Positions 36,063 through 45,228 are shown, counted from the stretch's first letter. The stretch is DNA of 64,000 bases from Gluconacetobacter takamatsuzukensis (GCF_014174275.1 NZ_JABEQK010000001.1:248001-312000); one strand, 5' to 3'. The notes: a model not told the origin generated them from the letters alone. Numbers and translations: made by a program.

Positions 36063-36139
36063 TGGTCGGGGCGCCCGGACTCGAACCGGGGGCCTCGTGT
36101 ACCCAAAACACGCGCGCTACCAGGCTGCGCCACGCCCCG
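36063..36139 (-). tRNA. tRNA-Pro (TGG)
   Basis: 77 nt with an encoded CCA end. The acceptor stem pairs CGGGGCG with CGCCCCG. The anticodon stem-loop CGTGT-TTTGGGT-ACACG gives TGG, and the T-loop has GTTCGAGTC. Confidence 0.96.
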
Positions 36140-36151
36140 AACCTGGGGGCG

Positions 36152-36180
36152 AAGCTATGAGCCCTTGAGGGCGCTGACAA
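36152..36180 (-). promoter_or_regulatory. candidate promoter of tRNA-Pro
   Basis: On the minus strand, TTGTCA (36180-36175), a 17-bp spacer and TAGCTT (36157-36152) place a start site a few bases before the tRNA. The -35 box sits in the loop of a 6-bp inverted repeat, GGGCGC/GCGCCC (36169-36186). Confidence 0.45.
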
Positions 36181-36218
36181 GCGCCCCACGAAATTTTTCC
36201 TCGGGTCGCGCGGGCGCC

Positions 36219-36701
36219 TCAGGCTGCCGTGCTGCCCTTGCGGGCCAAGGGCGGGATGAACAGCGGCGCGGTGTCCCACGGGAACAGCACCCACGTATCC
36301 TGCGGGACCTCGACCACGAACAGGTCGGTCAGCGGCTTGCCGGACGGCTTGGCGTACAGGCAGGCGAACAGGGCCTTGGGCAGGAGCTGGCGCACGATCT
36401 GGGCGGTGACGCCGGAATCGACCAGGTCGTCGATGATCAGGAACCCTTCGCCGTCGCCGGCGGCGACGGGGGGCTTCAGCACCGTGGGCTGGCCCTGTTC
36501 TTCCTCGTCATAGGTCACGACCGAGACCGTTTCGATCAGCCGGCAATCGATTTCGCGGGCGATGATGGCCGCGGGGATCAGCCCGCCGCGGGTGACGGCC
36601 ACGATGCCCTTGAAGGGACCGCGCGGGATCAGGATTTCGGCCAGTTGGCGGGCGTCGCGGTGAAGCTGGTCCCAGGTAACGGTTGCGTAGTTGGTGGCCA
36701 T
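36219..36701 (-). CDS. gpt: xanthine (guanine) phosphoribosyltransferase
   Basis: A 160-residue type I PRTase making XMP/GMP from PRPP and free base (purine salvage). The PRPP-binding motif is FLIIDDLVDSGVTA near residue 88-101, and the N-terminal part IVAVTRGGLIPAAIIARE near 33-50 is typical of Gpt. Its ATG at 36701 overlaps the stop of csaA (ATGA), so the two are coupled. Confidence 0.9.
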   Translation of the reverse strand: MATNYATVTWDQLHRDARQLAEILIPRGPFKGIVAVTRGGLIPAAIIAREIDCRLIETVSVVTYDEEEQGQPTVLKPPVAAGDGEGFLIIDDLVDSGVTAQIVRQLLPKALFACLYAKPSGKPLTDLFVVEVPQDTWVLFPWDTAPLFIPPLARKGSTAA

Positions 36702-37066
36702 CAGAACAGCTTTCCTCCATCTGGCACGGTCAGGTCGGGTCTGATCAGGACGACGTCGCCCTTCGTGTCGGGCATGCCCAGGGTCAGTACTTCGCTCAGG
36801 AACGGTCCGATCTGGCGGACCGGGAAGTTGACGACCGCGCAGACCTGCCGCCCCACCAGCGTGGCGGGGGTGTAATGGACGGTGATCTGGGCCGAGGACC
36901 GTTTCACGCCGATCTGCGGCCCGAAATCGATCCATAGCTGGTAGGCCGGCTTGCGGGCCGCGGGGAAGGGGCGTGCTTCCACGATCGTGCCGACGCGGAT
37001 GTCGAGGCGTGCGAAAGTCTCGATATCCGTGGGCGGAAGCGGCGCGGATGGGACGGTCTCTGTCAT
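36701..37066 (-). CDS. csaA: tRNA-binding / export-associated protein CsaA
   Basis: A 121-residue single EMAP-II/OB-fold tRNA-binding domain. It carries the CsaA signature DIRVGTIVEARPFPAARKPAYQLWIDFG near residues 22-49 and ends with GDVVLIRPDLTVPDGGKL. Known members bind tRNA and show chaperone activity for exported proteins. ATG 37066 gives the usual length; an in-frame extension to 37309 is a shadow of the divergent MFS gene. TTTGCAAA lies 28 nt upstream. Confidence 0.92.
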   Translation of the reverse strand: MTETVPSAPLPPTDIETFARLDIRVGTIVEARPFPAARKPAYQLWIDFGPQIGVKRSSAQITVHYTPATLVGRQVCAVVNFPVRQIGPFLSEVLTLGMPDTKGDVVLIRPDLTVPDGGKLF

Positions 37067-37077
37067 GGAACGGTTTT

Positions 37078-37116
37078 GCCCGCGCTGCCGCGGATTTGCA
37101 AACGGTCCGCGCGGGC
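37078..37116. repeat. inverted repeat in the csaA/MFS divergent spacer
   Basis: GCCCGCGC (37078-37085) and GCGCGGGC (37109-37116) are perfect inverted arms around a 23-nt spacer that contains TTTGCAAA (37095-37102). It sits 11-50 nt upstream of csaA and may be a regulator site or simply a cruciform. Confidence 0.4.
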
Positions 37117-37202
37117 GCGATGGCCGGATTGCCGCGCCGTGATGACGGTACGAAGACAACGGGATGGTAAAAGACGGTCGGCGGGCTATTGTCCGCACCA
37201 TC

Positions 37203-38483
37203 ATGCCAGATCCATCCGACCAGGCGGACCAATCGCGGGAGCCGTCCGCCACCCCGACACAGGGGCCCGCGCGGCTGTTCAGCCATCGGGGCTTCGCCAT
37301 TTTCCTCACGGCCCGGACCCTGTCCTCGTTCTCGTCGCAGGTTCAGGCCGTGGCGGTCGGGTGGCAGATCTACATGCTGACCCATAGTGCGAGCGCGCTC
37401 GGCTGGGTGGGGCTGGCGCAGTTCACGCCCATGTTCTGCCTGACGCTGGTCGCGGGGCATGTGGCCGATCATTTCGACCGCCGCTTCATTACCGCGACCT
37501 GCCAGGCGCTGGAGGCCTGCGGGGCGCTGCTGATGGCGATCGGGTCGTTCGGCGGCTGGCTGACCCCCGGCATGATCTATGCCATGGTCGCGCTGTTCGG
37601 CACCGCCCGGGCGTTCGAGATGCCCAGCCAGCAGACATTCCTGCCGGCCCTGGTGCCGCCGGCCCTGTTTGCGCGCGCGGCGGCGCTGTCGTCGTCGCTG
37701 TTCCAGGTGGCCTCGATCATGGGGCCGTCGGTGGGGGGGCTGCTGTACGGCGTGGGGGCGGGGATCTGCTACAGCGTCTGCACGGTCGGGTTCGGGCTGG
37801 CGGCGCTGGCGACGCTGGGCATGCGGCTGGAATTTCCCGCCCGGGTGCGGCGGCCCATGACGCTGGAGACGGTGCTGGGAGGGCTGCATTTCATCCGGGC
37901 GAATCCCGAGATGATGGGGGCGATCTCGCTGGACCTGTTCGCGGTGCTGCTGGGCGGCGCGACCGCGATGCTGCCGCTTTATGCCGATGCGATCCTGCAT
38001 GCGGGGCCGACCGGCCTGGGCGTCCTGCGGATGGCGCCGGCGCTGGGGGCGCTGCTGGTGGCCGTGATCTTCGCCCGCTGGCCGCTGAAGCGCCGGGCCG
38101 GGCGGGCGATGTTCGCCGCCGTCGCCGTCTTCGGCGTTGCGACCATCGTCTTCGGCCTTTCGCGTTCGCTGGTGGTGTCGGTCCTGGCGCTGGCGGTGCT
38201 GGGTGGGGCCGATGTCATCAGCGTGGTGGTGCGTGGCGCGCTGGTGCAGTTGCGGACGCCCGACGAGATGCGGGGCCGGGTTTCGGCGGTGAACATGCTG
38301 TTCATCGGATCGTCGAACCAGCTGGGGGAGTTCGAGAGCGGCATGCTGGCCAGCCTGATCGGCCCGGTGGAGGCGGTGGTGCTGGGTGGTATCGGCACCA
38401 TCGCGGTCACGCTGCTGTGGATGCGCCTGTTTCCCGGCCTGCGGCGGCTGGACCGGCTGGACGATATCCGCCCGGCGGGGTGA
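37203..38483 (+). CDS. MFS exporter (EntS/MFS_3-like)
   Basis: About 426 residues from ATG 37203 (an in-frame ATG at 37164 would add 13; neither has a good RBS). It shows about 12 hydrophobic segments, the start FLTARTLSSFSSQVQAVAVGWQIYMLT and the loop 2-3 motif GHVADHFDRRF of the major facilitator family. The group includes enterobactin exporter EntS and various drug exporters; the substrate is unknown. It is divergent from csaA-gpt across about 130 bp. Confidence 0.85.
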   Translation: MPDPSDQADQSREPSATPTQGPARLFSHRGFAIFLTARTLSSFSSQVQAVAVGWQIYMLTHSASALGWVGLAQFTPMFCLTLVAGHVADHFDRRFITATCQALEACGALLMAIGSFGGWLTPGMIYAMVALFGTARAFEMPSQQTFLPALVPPALFARAAALSSSLFQVASIMGPSVGGLLYGVGAGICYSVCTVGFGLAALATLGMRLEFPARVRRPMTLETVLGGLHFIRANPEMMGAISLDLFAVLLGGATAMLPLYADAILHAGPTGLGVLRMAPALGALLVAVIFARWPLKRRAGRAMFAAVAVFGVATIVFGLSRSLVVSVLALAVLGGADVISVVVRGALVQLRTPDEMRGRVSAVNMLFIGSSNQLGEFESGMLASLIGPVEAVVLGGIGTIAVTLLWMRLFPGLRRLDRLDDIRPAG

Positions 38484-38541
38484 CCTGCCGGGCTGCCGCC
38501 ATCGGCCGCATCCGTGACCGGACGGGAGGCCATGGGACAGG

Positions 38542-39816
38542 ATGTGGAAGGAAGGGCGGGACCGCGGTATGATGACGTTCCAGAATGGATCGGGATATTC
38601 GTTTTACATGTCCGTCTCCACCCTTCCGACCGGTCCATCCATCGCGCTTGTCAGTCTGTTGATCGGGTTTCTCTGCCGGGTTGCCCGTCATTACCGTCCC
38701 GATCCGACGCTGCGGCTGCTCGAGATCGGGACGTTTGCTGCCGCCATCGGCGTTCCGCTGGTCGTGACGCGGCCGACGGTTCCGGATTTCATCGCCATTC
38801 CGATCGGAAACGGGATCCTGCTGTTCGCGCTCGCCTTGTTCTGGCAGGCGACCCGGCAGCTCAACGGCAGGCCGCTTTCCTGTCGCGGGCTGGCTGTTCC
38901 GGTGCTGATCTGGCTGGCGTGTTACGCGCTGCCGCAGTTCCGCCATTCGGTCATCATGCGTGTGGAAATCGCGATGGTCATGGCGATGGTGCTGGTGGTG
39001 CTGGCGTTGCGGGAGTTGATCCGGCTTCCGCGCGAGACCCGGTCTCACCAGATGCTGATCGTGGTGAGTTGCCTGCATGTTGTCACCTGCGTCGGCCGGG
39101 TGGTGCTGGTGGGGGTGCCGGCATTGGCGGCGTGGGTGCCCCTGATGCTCGCGACCATTCCCTTCGAGATGCTGACCTATATCGTCCTGTGGCCGGGGCT
39201 GATGCTGACGCTGGTGGCGGAACGGGCCATTCTGGAGGCGCGGGCGGCGGCGCTGCGGGACGATATGACCGGCGTGCTGAACCGGCGGGGGTTCTGGCAG
39301 GCGGCGGATATCGTGGTGCTGCGGGGGGTGCTGCTGTTCGATATCGATCATTTCAAGCGCGTCAACGACACGTTCGGGCATGCGACCGGGGATCGGGTGA
39401 TCAGGCATTTCAGTACCGTGGCGATGGCGGTGCTGGGTGAGGAGGCGGTCTTCGGGCGGATCGGCGGCGAGGAGTTTGCCGCCGCGGTCAGCGGCCTGTC
39501 CGATGACGAACTGGGTGCGCTGGCCGAGCGGGTGCGGATTGCCTTCGCGCAGACGCCCTTGTCCGACGATCTGCTGGCGACCGTCAGCGTCGGCTATGCT
39601 TCCGCCAGCCTTCCCGACCCGTCATTGGGCGAGCAGATGGCGCTGGCAGATGCCGCGCTCTATTGCGCCAAGCAGGGGGGGCGCAACCGTGTTGAGGGCG
39701 CCGGTCCGGAGAGTGGTGCCGTCGCCGGCAGGCCTGCCGGTTTCCGCCGGCGGGGCGGGGACAATCAGCTTGCGGCCCTGGATGCGGTGGGCACGGGGCC
39801 GGGCGACCGGCGCTGA
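38542..39816 (+). CDS. membrane diguanylate cyclase (GGDEF domain)
   Basis: A 424-residue protein with about six N-terminal hydrophobic segments (to about residue 225). A GGDEF domain follows: DDMTGVLNRRGF, LLFDIDHFKRVNDTFGHATGD, and the active-site variant GGEEF in FGRIGGEEFAA near residue 308. It should make cyclic di-GMP. The RxxD inhibitory site five residues before GGEEF is absent, so product inhibition by that route is not expected. The start is uncertain; ATGs at 38569 and 38608 are in frame. The C-terminal 45 residues are disordered-looking. Confidence 0.88.
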   Translation: MWKEGRDRGMMTFQNGSGYSFYMSVSTLPTGPSIALVSLLIGFLCRVARHYRPDPTLRLLEIGTFAAAIGVPLVVTRPTVPDFIAIPIGNGILLFALALFWQATRQLNGRPLSCRGLAVPVLIWLACYALPQFRHSVIMRVEIAMVMAMVLVVLALRELIRLPRETRSHQMLIVVSCLHVVTCVGRVVLVGVPALAAWVPLMLATIPFEMLTYIVLWPGLMLTLVAERAILEARAAALRDDMTGVLNRRGFWQAADIVVLRGVLLFDIDHFKRVNDTFGHATGDRVIRHFSTVAMAVLGEEAVFGRIGGEEFAAAVSGLSDDELGALAERVRIAFAQTPLSDDLLATVSVGYASASLPDPSLGEQMALADAALYCAKQGGRNRVEGAGPESGAVAGRPAGFRRRGGDNQLAALDAVGTGPGDRR

Positions 39817-39890
39817 TCGATGCGGCTCGGCGGGCCGGTCGGGCTGTCGGGTGGCGCGGGAGAAGCCGGGGTGGGGCGATGGTGGTGCGT

Positions 39891-41804
39891 TTATGCCTGG
39901 GGGTTGCCCGTAGGTCCGGTGCGGTAGCGCCGTGCGCGGCGGGGCTGGTCGGCGAGGGTGCAGTCCGCGGCCTTCGCGGCATGGTTCGGGCTGTAATAAG
40001 GATCGTTCAGGAGCGCATCGCCCCAGCGCGCGGCCATGGCATCGGCCTCGTGCCGCAACGGAGCCGCCCTGCCGGGCCCGTCGGGCGCTGCATTTTCGTG
40101 ATGATAGAGTTCGGCGAAGGGCGTCCAGACGATGCGCAGCCCGTGTTGGCGGATCTTCAGGCATAGATCGACATCGTTGAAGGCTGTGGGCAGGTTGGTT
40201 GCGTCCATTCCTCCGACCTGTTGCCAGACGGTACGGCGCAGGGCGAGGCAGGCGGTCGTGACTGCGCCGGTGCTGCGCAGCAGGTTCAATACCCCGAACG
40301 GGCCGTGATCCGCGCGGCGTGCGCCGGCCAGGAGGGGGGCGCCGATGTCTCCGATACCCAGGGCCGTTCCTCCATGCCGGAGCCGGCCGTCCGGGTGAAG
40401 CAGGCGGCAGCCCACGGCGCCGATCTCGGGCCGGATCGCATGCGAGACGATCTCGCGCAGCCAGTCCTCCGCGATGATTTCGATATGGCTGTCGAGCAGC
40501 AGCAGAATGTCGCCCCGAGCCTCGGCGGCGGCGTGATTCGTGATTTGGGCGGGAGTGGACGGGTTGGGGGAGCGGATGATCCGCAGGCGGGGATCGGACT
40601 CCATGTTCTTCGGCAGCGCGACTGTGTCGGGATCGGTGCCGGTCACCAGCACTTCGATGGCCGGGTAATCCGTCCGGTTCAGCACGCCGTCGAGGCAGGT
40701 GCGCAGGCGATCTGCCTGGTTGGGCGTGGGGATGACGATTGAAACCAGGGGGGCGGGTTCGGGCAGGGGGAAGACGATCCGGTGATAGAGGCTGCCGGCG
40801 GGGTGAAGGTCGGCCGCGATTCCGCGGGCCGCCAGATGGTCGGCGATGGCCCGGCGGGCCATGGCGACGCACCGGGTCATGGCGGATTCCGAGAAGGATC
40901 GGCGGCCGGTCTGCTGGCGCCAGTGATACAGGATGCGCGGGATGTGCCGGACGGCGCCCGGTCCGCAGGCGACGGTGGCGCGCAGGGCCAGATCGTGGTC
41001 CTGCGCGCCTTCGAACCCTTCGCGGAAGCCGCCGAGAGTCTGGACGAGATCCCGCCGGTAGGCTGTGAGATGGTTCAGCAGGTTCTGGCCCAGCAGCAGG
41101 TCGGGGTCGAAATCGGGCTTGAAATAGGGGCTGTAGCGGCGACCGTGGTCGTCGATCTTGTCTTCGTCGGTATAGAGGATTCGGGCTTCGGGGTGCGCGG
41201 CGATTTCGGCGGCGAGTTCGTACAGCGCGTTGGGGGGGAGCAGGTCGTCATGGTCCATCAGGACCACCCACTCGCCGCGTGCCAGGGCCAGCGCGGAATT
41301 GGAGGCCGCCGAGATGTGGCCGCGTTCGGGGCGGTGGACGACGCGCACGCGGGGGTCGGTTGCCGCGATCTCGTCGAGTATCCGGCCCACATGGGGGGCG
41401 CTTGAATGGTCGTCGGCCACGCAGAGTTCCCATTCCGCGTAGAGCTGGGCCTGGAGGGAGGCGATGGCGGCGCGGAGATAGGGTTCCGGCGTCTCGTAGG
41501 TCGCCATGACGACCGAAAGCAGCGGGCGGGCGGGGAAGCGGGCGATGTCGGCGCGCATGGCGGCCGCGTCCGCCGGCGTGATCGTTTCGTGGCGGGCGAT
41601 CCAGCGTTTGTAAGCGCGGCGTGAAATATGCCCGGCCCGGAAGGACAGGAGCGACGGCGTGGCGAGATGCGCGAGGGGGCGCAGCGCGCGTTTCAGGGCC
41701 GGGTGGCTCCGCACGAAGCGGTGGGCCGCATCCATGACCTGATGGACCCTGTTTGCGGTCATCCTGCGGATTGCCGGCCGCAGGTGTCCGGGGGATCGGA
41801 TCAT
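39891..41804 (-). CDS. two-domain family 2 glycosyltransferase
   Basis: About 637 residues from ATG 41804 (AGAGAAAG upstream; ATG 41849 is the alternative). It contains two GT2 modules. The first starts LLSVVMATYETPEPYL with the acidic motif VLMDHDDLLPPN; the second starts LVSIVIPTPNQADRL and later has FNDVDLCLKI. An N-terminal helical region of about 90 residues precedes them. Such tandem GT-A enzymes extend surface polysaccharides. It is the distal gene of the minus-strand export cluster with an ABC pair and a second GT2. Confidence 0.85.
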   Translation of the reverse strand: MIRSPGHLRPAIRRMTANRVHQVMDAAHRFVRSHPALKRALRPLAHLATPSLLSFRAGHISRRAYKRWIARHETITPADAAAMRADIARFPARPLLSVVMATYETPEPYLRAAIASLQAQLYAEWELCVADDHSSAPHVGRILDEIAATDPRVRVVHRPERGHISAASNSALALARGEWVVLMDHDDLLPPNALYELAAEIAAHPEARILYTDEDKIDDHGRRYSPYFKPDFDPDLLLGQNLLNHLTAYRRDLVQTLGGFREGFEGAQDHDLALRATVACGPGAVRHIPRILYHWRQQTGRRSFSESAMTRCVAMARRAIADHLAARGIAADLHPAGSLYHRIVFPLPEPAPLVSIVIPTPNQADRLRTCLDGVLNRTDYPAIEVLVTGTDPDTVALPKNMESDPRLRIIRSPNPSTPAQITNHAAAEARGDILLLLDSHIEIIAEDWLREIVSHAIRPEIGAVGCRLLHPDGRLRHGGTALGIGDIGAPLLAGARRADHGPFGVLNLLRSTGAVTTACLALRRTVWQQVGGMDATNLPTAFNDVDLCLKIRQHGLRIVWTPFAELYHHENAAPDGPGRAAPLRHEADAMAARWGDALLNDPYYSPNHAAKAADCTLADQPRRARRYRTGPTGNPQA

Positions 41805-41882
41805 GAATCGCTTTCTCTGGTCGTCGACCCTGTCGGTGGGAGGCGGCATGGTCGGGGGCAGGCCGCGCCGTTCGCGGACGGC

Positions 41883-42662
41883 CTAAGCCGCGGGTTCGAC
41901 TTTCGCCAGGTCCCGGAAGGCCGAAGGGGGGAGATAGCGTTCGAGGACCGTCATCGGGTCGCCGTCGCCCTTGATCTGGCCGTTTTCGATCCAGAGCAGG
42001 CGATTGCACCATTCGACCAGGATCGAAGGCGAATGGCTGGCCAGCACCAGGATATCGGCGTGGCGGACCATGCCTTCCACCCTCTTCTTGGCTTTTTCCA
42101 TGAAGACGGCGTCGCCGGCGAGGATCCATTCGTCCATCAGCAGGATCTCGGGCGGGAAGGCGGTTGCCATGGCGAAGGCCAGCCGGATGGTCATGCCGGA
42201 GGAATAATTGCGGACCGGCAGGTCGAGGAAATGTCCGAGTTCGGAAAAATCCTCGACATCCTTGACGAGTTCCGTCGTCTCGGCGGGGGAGAGGCCGAGA
42301 TAGAGGCCGCGGAGGCGGATGTTCTCGCGGCCCGTGAGCTGGTGGTTCATGCCCTGGCCGGGATCCAGCAGGGCCGTCAGGCGCCCGTCGGCCGACAGGA
42401 TGCCGCCCGTGGGCTGGTAGATGCCCGAGAGCACGCGCAGGAGGGTTGTCTTGCCCGACCCGTTGGAGCCGATCAGGCCGAGACGGTCGCCGGAGCCCAG
42501 GGAAAAGGAGATATCCCGCAGGGCCTGGACGACGGGACGATTGTGGGTGTCGCGTCCGAAGCGGGCCGAGGCATGCCCCAGGATGGTCTTCTTCAGGGAG
42601 CGGCTTTCGCTGTGATAGAGCGGAAAGTCGATCGTGATGTTGGATGCGGTGAGGTTTGCCAT
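41883..42662 (-). CDS. polysaccharide ABC transporter ATP-binding protein (Wzt/KpsT type)
   Basis: A 259-residue ATPase with Walker A GSNGSGKTT near residue 72, signature YSSGMTIRLAFAMA near 153 and Walker B ILLMDEWILAGD. It has no long C-terminal carbohydrate-binding domain, so it resembles the capsule-type (KpsT) or short Wzt form. It starts 5 nt after the permease gene and would power lipid-linked glycan export across the inner membrane. Confidence 0.9.
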   Translation of the reverse strand: MANLTASNITIDFPLYHSESRSLKKTILGHASARFGRDTHNRPVVQALRDISFSLGSGDRLGLIGSNGSGKTTLLRVLSGIYQPTGGILSADGRLTALLDPGQGMNHQLTGRENIRLRGLYLGLSPAETTELVKDVEDFSELGHFLDLPVRNYSSGMTIRLAFAMATAFPPEILLMDEWILAGDAVFMEKAKKRVEGMVRHADILVLASHSPSILVEWCNRLLWIENGQIKGDGDPMTVLERYLPPSAFRDLAKVEPAA

Positions 42663-42667
42663 TGTCT

Positions 42668-43549
42668 TCAGACCCAGAAGGCGATCCGGCCGCGTGTCCG
42701 CGCGAAGGCGACCCATGAGAACAGGATGAGGATAGCGGAAATGACCAGGGCCCAGGCCCAGGTCGTGGCGGCCAGCGGCGTGCCCAGCAGGGGGGCCCGG
42801 AGGATTTCGAACAGGTAGTAGAACGGGTTGAAACGGATCAGGAAAATCGCCTCGCGGTGGCCGTTGAGGATGTTCATGTTCCACATGACCGGCGTGATGA
42901 AAAACGCGATCTGCATGATGGCCGCGATGATCGGCGGCACGTCGCGGAAGCGGGCGCACAGGGCGCCGAAGAGCAGCGAGAACGCGAAGGCATCGACGAG
43001 CCACAGGCAGAATGCCGGCAGCGCCATCAGGGACGAAAGGGACTGGTGCACGCCCATGATCGCGAAGACCGCGATGATGATCACGACATTATGGGCAAGG
43101 ATGATCGTGTTGCGGACGATGCTGCGGGCCGCGTGGACGGTGAAGGGCATGCGCATGCCCTTGATGACGGAATCGGACTGGATGAAGCAGGCGCAGCCGT
43201 CGGTCACCAGCGCGTTCAGGTAGTTCCACGCGATGAGGGAGAGAGAGAGGAAGGGGAGATAGGTGTGGATGTCGGTGTGGAACAGGTCGGCATAGATGAA
43301 GGCCATGGCCCCCACCTGCACGCCCATCGAGATGGTCAGCCAGAACGGACCGAGCGCCGAGCCGCGATAGCGGAGCTTGATATCGAGAAAGCCGAGGACG
43401 ACGATGAGCCGCCACAGATGCATGCTCTCGCGCAAATCGGCCGTTGCCAGCTGGAAGCGCTGTTTCCATCCGCGATCGGCGGACAGGTTGAAATGGACCG
43501 GTTTTCGAAAAGCTCCGTCTCGCGACATCGGGGGGGCTGCTTTTGTCAT
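42668..43549 (-). CDS. polysaccharide ABC transporter permease (Wzm/KpsM type)
   Basis: A 293-residue membrane protein. It has the ABC2-type start DLRESMHLWRLIVVLGFLDIKLRYRGSALGPFW and about six hydrophobic segments (from about residue 60 to the end). ATG 43549 was chosen because AGAGG lies about 10 nt upstream; ATG 43528 is an alternative. It is immediately upstream of its ATPase partner. Whether the exported polymer is O-antigen or capsule cannot be told. Confidence 0.88.
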   Translation of the reverse strand: MTKAAPPMSRDGAFRKPVHFNLSADRGWKQRFQLATADLRESMHLWRLIVVLGFLDIKLRYRGSALGPFWLTISMGVQVGAMAFIYADLFHTDIHTYLPFLSLSLIAWNYLNALVTDGCACFIQSDSVIKGMRMPFTVHAARSIVRNTIILAHNVVIIIAVFAIMGVHQSLSSLMALPAFCLWLVDAFAFSLLFGALCARFRDVPPIIAAIMQIAFFITPVMWNMNILNGHREAIFLIRFNPFYYLFEILRAPLLGTPLAATTWAWALVISAILILFSWVAFARTRGRIAFWV

Positions 43550-43664
43550 GACGGTGGAGCCTCTGATAACCTTACATCCGCCGGGGAATCGGACCGGAAA
43601 TGCGCGCCGACCATACGCGGATCGAACCTCGGGAGGCAAACCGGCCCGGGTGGGCGGTCGGGTC

Positions 43665-44624
43665 TTAGCCCAGCAGGAACCAGAGGCGGAAGATCATCTG
43701 TTCGGCGCGGGTGTTCCGGTGCATCTCCGGTATCTGTCGCAGGAGGCGGGCGCGTGCCAGCCAGCCGGCTAGGCCGGGAGTGTCCAGTGCCTGCCGGAGC
43801 CGGAGCAGGCGGGCGGCGGCCGGTTCCGTCAGCAGGTCGGTGTGGCGGAGGAGTGCCGCCACGTTGGCGCGGAAGGTGGACATGAACAGGGAAGGGCCCC
43901 GCCGGAGGGCCGCCAGCGCGCGGGTCGCGCGGTGGGCCGGTGCGCCGACGGCGTTGCCCCGGTGCTGGCGGTAATAGAGGCTGGGCTGGTTGTCCGCCAC
44001 GATGGGGCCACCCGCGCCGCTGACCAGCAGGTAGCTCCACCAATCATGCAGGGTGCCGGGCGGGGGCGGCAGGGCGGCGCGCACCAGATGGATCGCAGCG
44101 GGCGAGAGCATGACGGTGCAGCCGGTCGCGATATTCTGGGTCAGGGCCATGGGGAAGGTGGGGGTGGCCGGCAGGGGAGGTGACACGCCGATCCGGGTGA
44201 GTGCGGCGTCCGTGAGGACCTGGCGGGAGCAGTAGAGGGCGGGCCTGTCCGCTGCGTGGAAGGGCGACAGGGCGAGTGCCGCGCGGGCCAGCTTGTCGGG
44301 GAACCAGACATCGTCCTGGTCGCAGAAGGCGGCCAGATGGCCGTCTGGCACCTGGTCCAGCAGCAGGCCGAACGAGCCGGCCACGCCCAGGCGGCCCGCG
44401 TTCCGGACGATCTGGATGCAGCGCCCGGCGGGTTGGGTGTCCGCAAAGCGCTGCATGATCCGGGTGCTGTCGTCGGTCGAGCCGTCGTCGCGCCAGAGCA
44501 GGCGCCAGTCGGCATGGGTCTGCTGGACGAGCGAGTGAAGCTGTGCCTCCAGGAAGCGGGCGCCGTTATGGATGGACAGCAGGATGCAGACCGGCATGGC
44601 ATTGGGAGGCGGGGAGCCGTTCAC
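43665..44624 (-). CDS. family 2 glycosyltransferase (rhamnosyltransferase-like)
   Basis: A 319-residue GT2 protein starting at GTG 44624, with GGAG 7 nt upstream. It has the N-terminal fold VCILLSIHNGARFLEAQLHSLVQQT, the nucleotide-sugar site RDDGSTDDS near residue 45 and FCDQDDVWFPDKL near 98, as in rhamnosyl/galactosyl transferases. It is the first gene of the minus-strand polysaccharide cluster, 115 nt ahead of the ABC permease. Confidence 0.87.
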   Translation of the reverse strand: MNGSPPPNAMPVCILLSIHNGARFLEAQLHSLVQQTHADWRLLWRDDGSTDDSTRIMQRFADTQPAGRCIQIVRNAGRLGVAGSFGLLLDQVPDGHLAAFCDQDDVWFPDKLARAALALSPFHAADRPALYCSRQVLTDAALTRIGVSPPLPATPTFPMALTQNIATGCTVMLSPAAIHLVRAALPPPPGTLHDWWSYLLVSGAGGPIVADNQPSLYYRQHRGNAVGAPAHRATRALAALRRGPSLFMSTFRANVAALLRHTDLLTEPAAARLLRLRQALDTPGLAGWLARARLLRQIPEMHRNTRAEQMIFRLWFLLG

Positions 44625-44739
44625 GCGGAGACTCCGTGCCGGAGCGCGGGGCCCGGGGGCGCTGGGGATTTGAAAACGGTGCCTGTGTCCCGCATATATC
44701 TCATGTCGCTATGTTTGCCAGGAAGATTGGGGCGCCATC

Positions 44740-44991
44740 ATGACCGAGGGACAATTTGAAACGAAGCTGGAAGAAGGGGTCGGTCGGCTTCAGGATGGGC
44801 TGGGCGGATTGCTGGGCGATCCCGCGCTTCAGGTGAAGGGCAAGGGACGGGTATTGTGTGCCCGGGCGCGCTCGGCCTGTTTCACGGTCGGGGATGCCAT
44901 GCGCGATCTGACGGTGGACCAGCCGCTGGTGGCCGTGGTGACGGCGGGGCTGGCGGGGTTTGCCCTGGCCATGGCGTGGGTGCGGCGCTGA
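44740..44991 (+). CDS. CsbD-like small membrane-anchored protein
   Basis: An 83-residue protein. The N-terminus resembles the CsbD stress-protein fold ([31 protein letters not shown]). The C-terminus has one hydrophobic glycine-rich helix ([22 protein letters not shown]). The same order of parts is found in the 102-residue protein at 55077, so they look like paralogues. CsbD-like genes are often induced by general stress. It is followed by a DUF1328 gene. Confidence 0.7.
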   Translation: MTEGQFETKLEEGVGRLQDGLGGLLGDPALQVKGKGRVLCARARSACFTVGDAMRDLTVDQPLVAVVTAGLAGFALAMAWVRR

Positions 44992-45046
44992 GGAACTGCC
45001 GGGCCGACCCGGCGTTCGTCCAGCAAGAACTATTGATGGAGCGTGG

Positions 45047-45223
45047 ATGATGTTGAAGCTGGCCCTGTTTTTTCTGGTGATTTCGATCATCGCCGGGCTG
45101 TTCGGGTTTACCGGAATTTCGGCGGCTTCGGCCGGTATCGCGAAGATTCTGTTCTTCCTTTTTATTCTCGCCTTTGTCGTTTTCCTGCTGATTGCGTTAC
45201 TGACGGCCAAGACGATCTTGTGA
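45047..45223 (+). CDS. DUF1328-type small membrane protein
   Basis: A 58-residue, two-helix membrane protein ([19 protein letters not shown] ... [19 protein letters not shown]), characteristic of DUF1328/YtjA proteins. GGAG lies 6 nt before ATG 45047. Function unknown. It lies 55 nt after the CsbD-like gene and is probably in the same transcript. Confidence 0.85.
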   Translation: MMLKLALFFLVISIIAGLFGFTGISAASAGIAKILFFLFILAFVVFLLIALLTAKTIL

Positions 45224-45228
45224 CGATG

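Noticed and set aside
35669..36160. Frame containing GAPGLEPGASCTQN
   Set aside because: This is translated antisense of tRNA-Pro plus the shadow of the NDUFS4-like gene.
36169..36186. GGGCGC/GCGCCC hairpin as a gpt terminator
   Set aside because: No T tract follows on the minus strand, and the loop overlaps the likely tRNA-Pro -35 box, so a promoter reading fits better.
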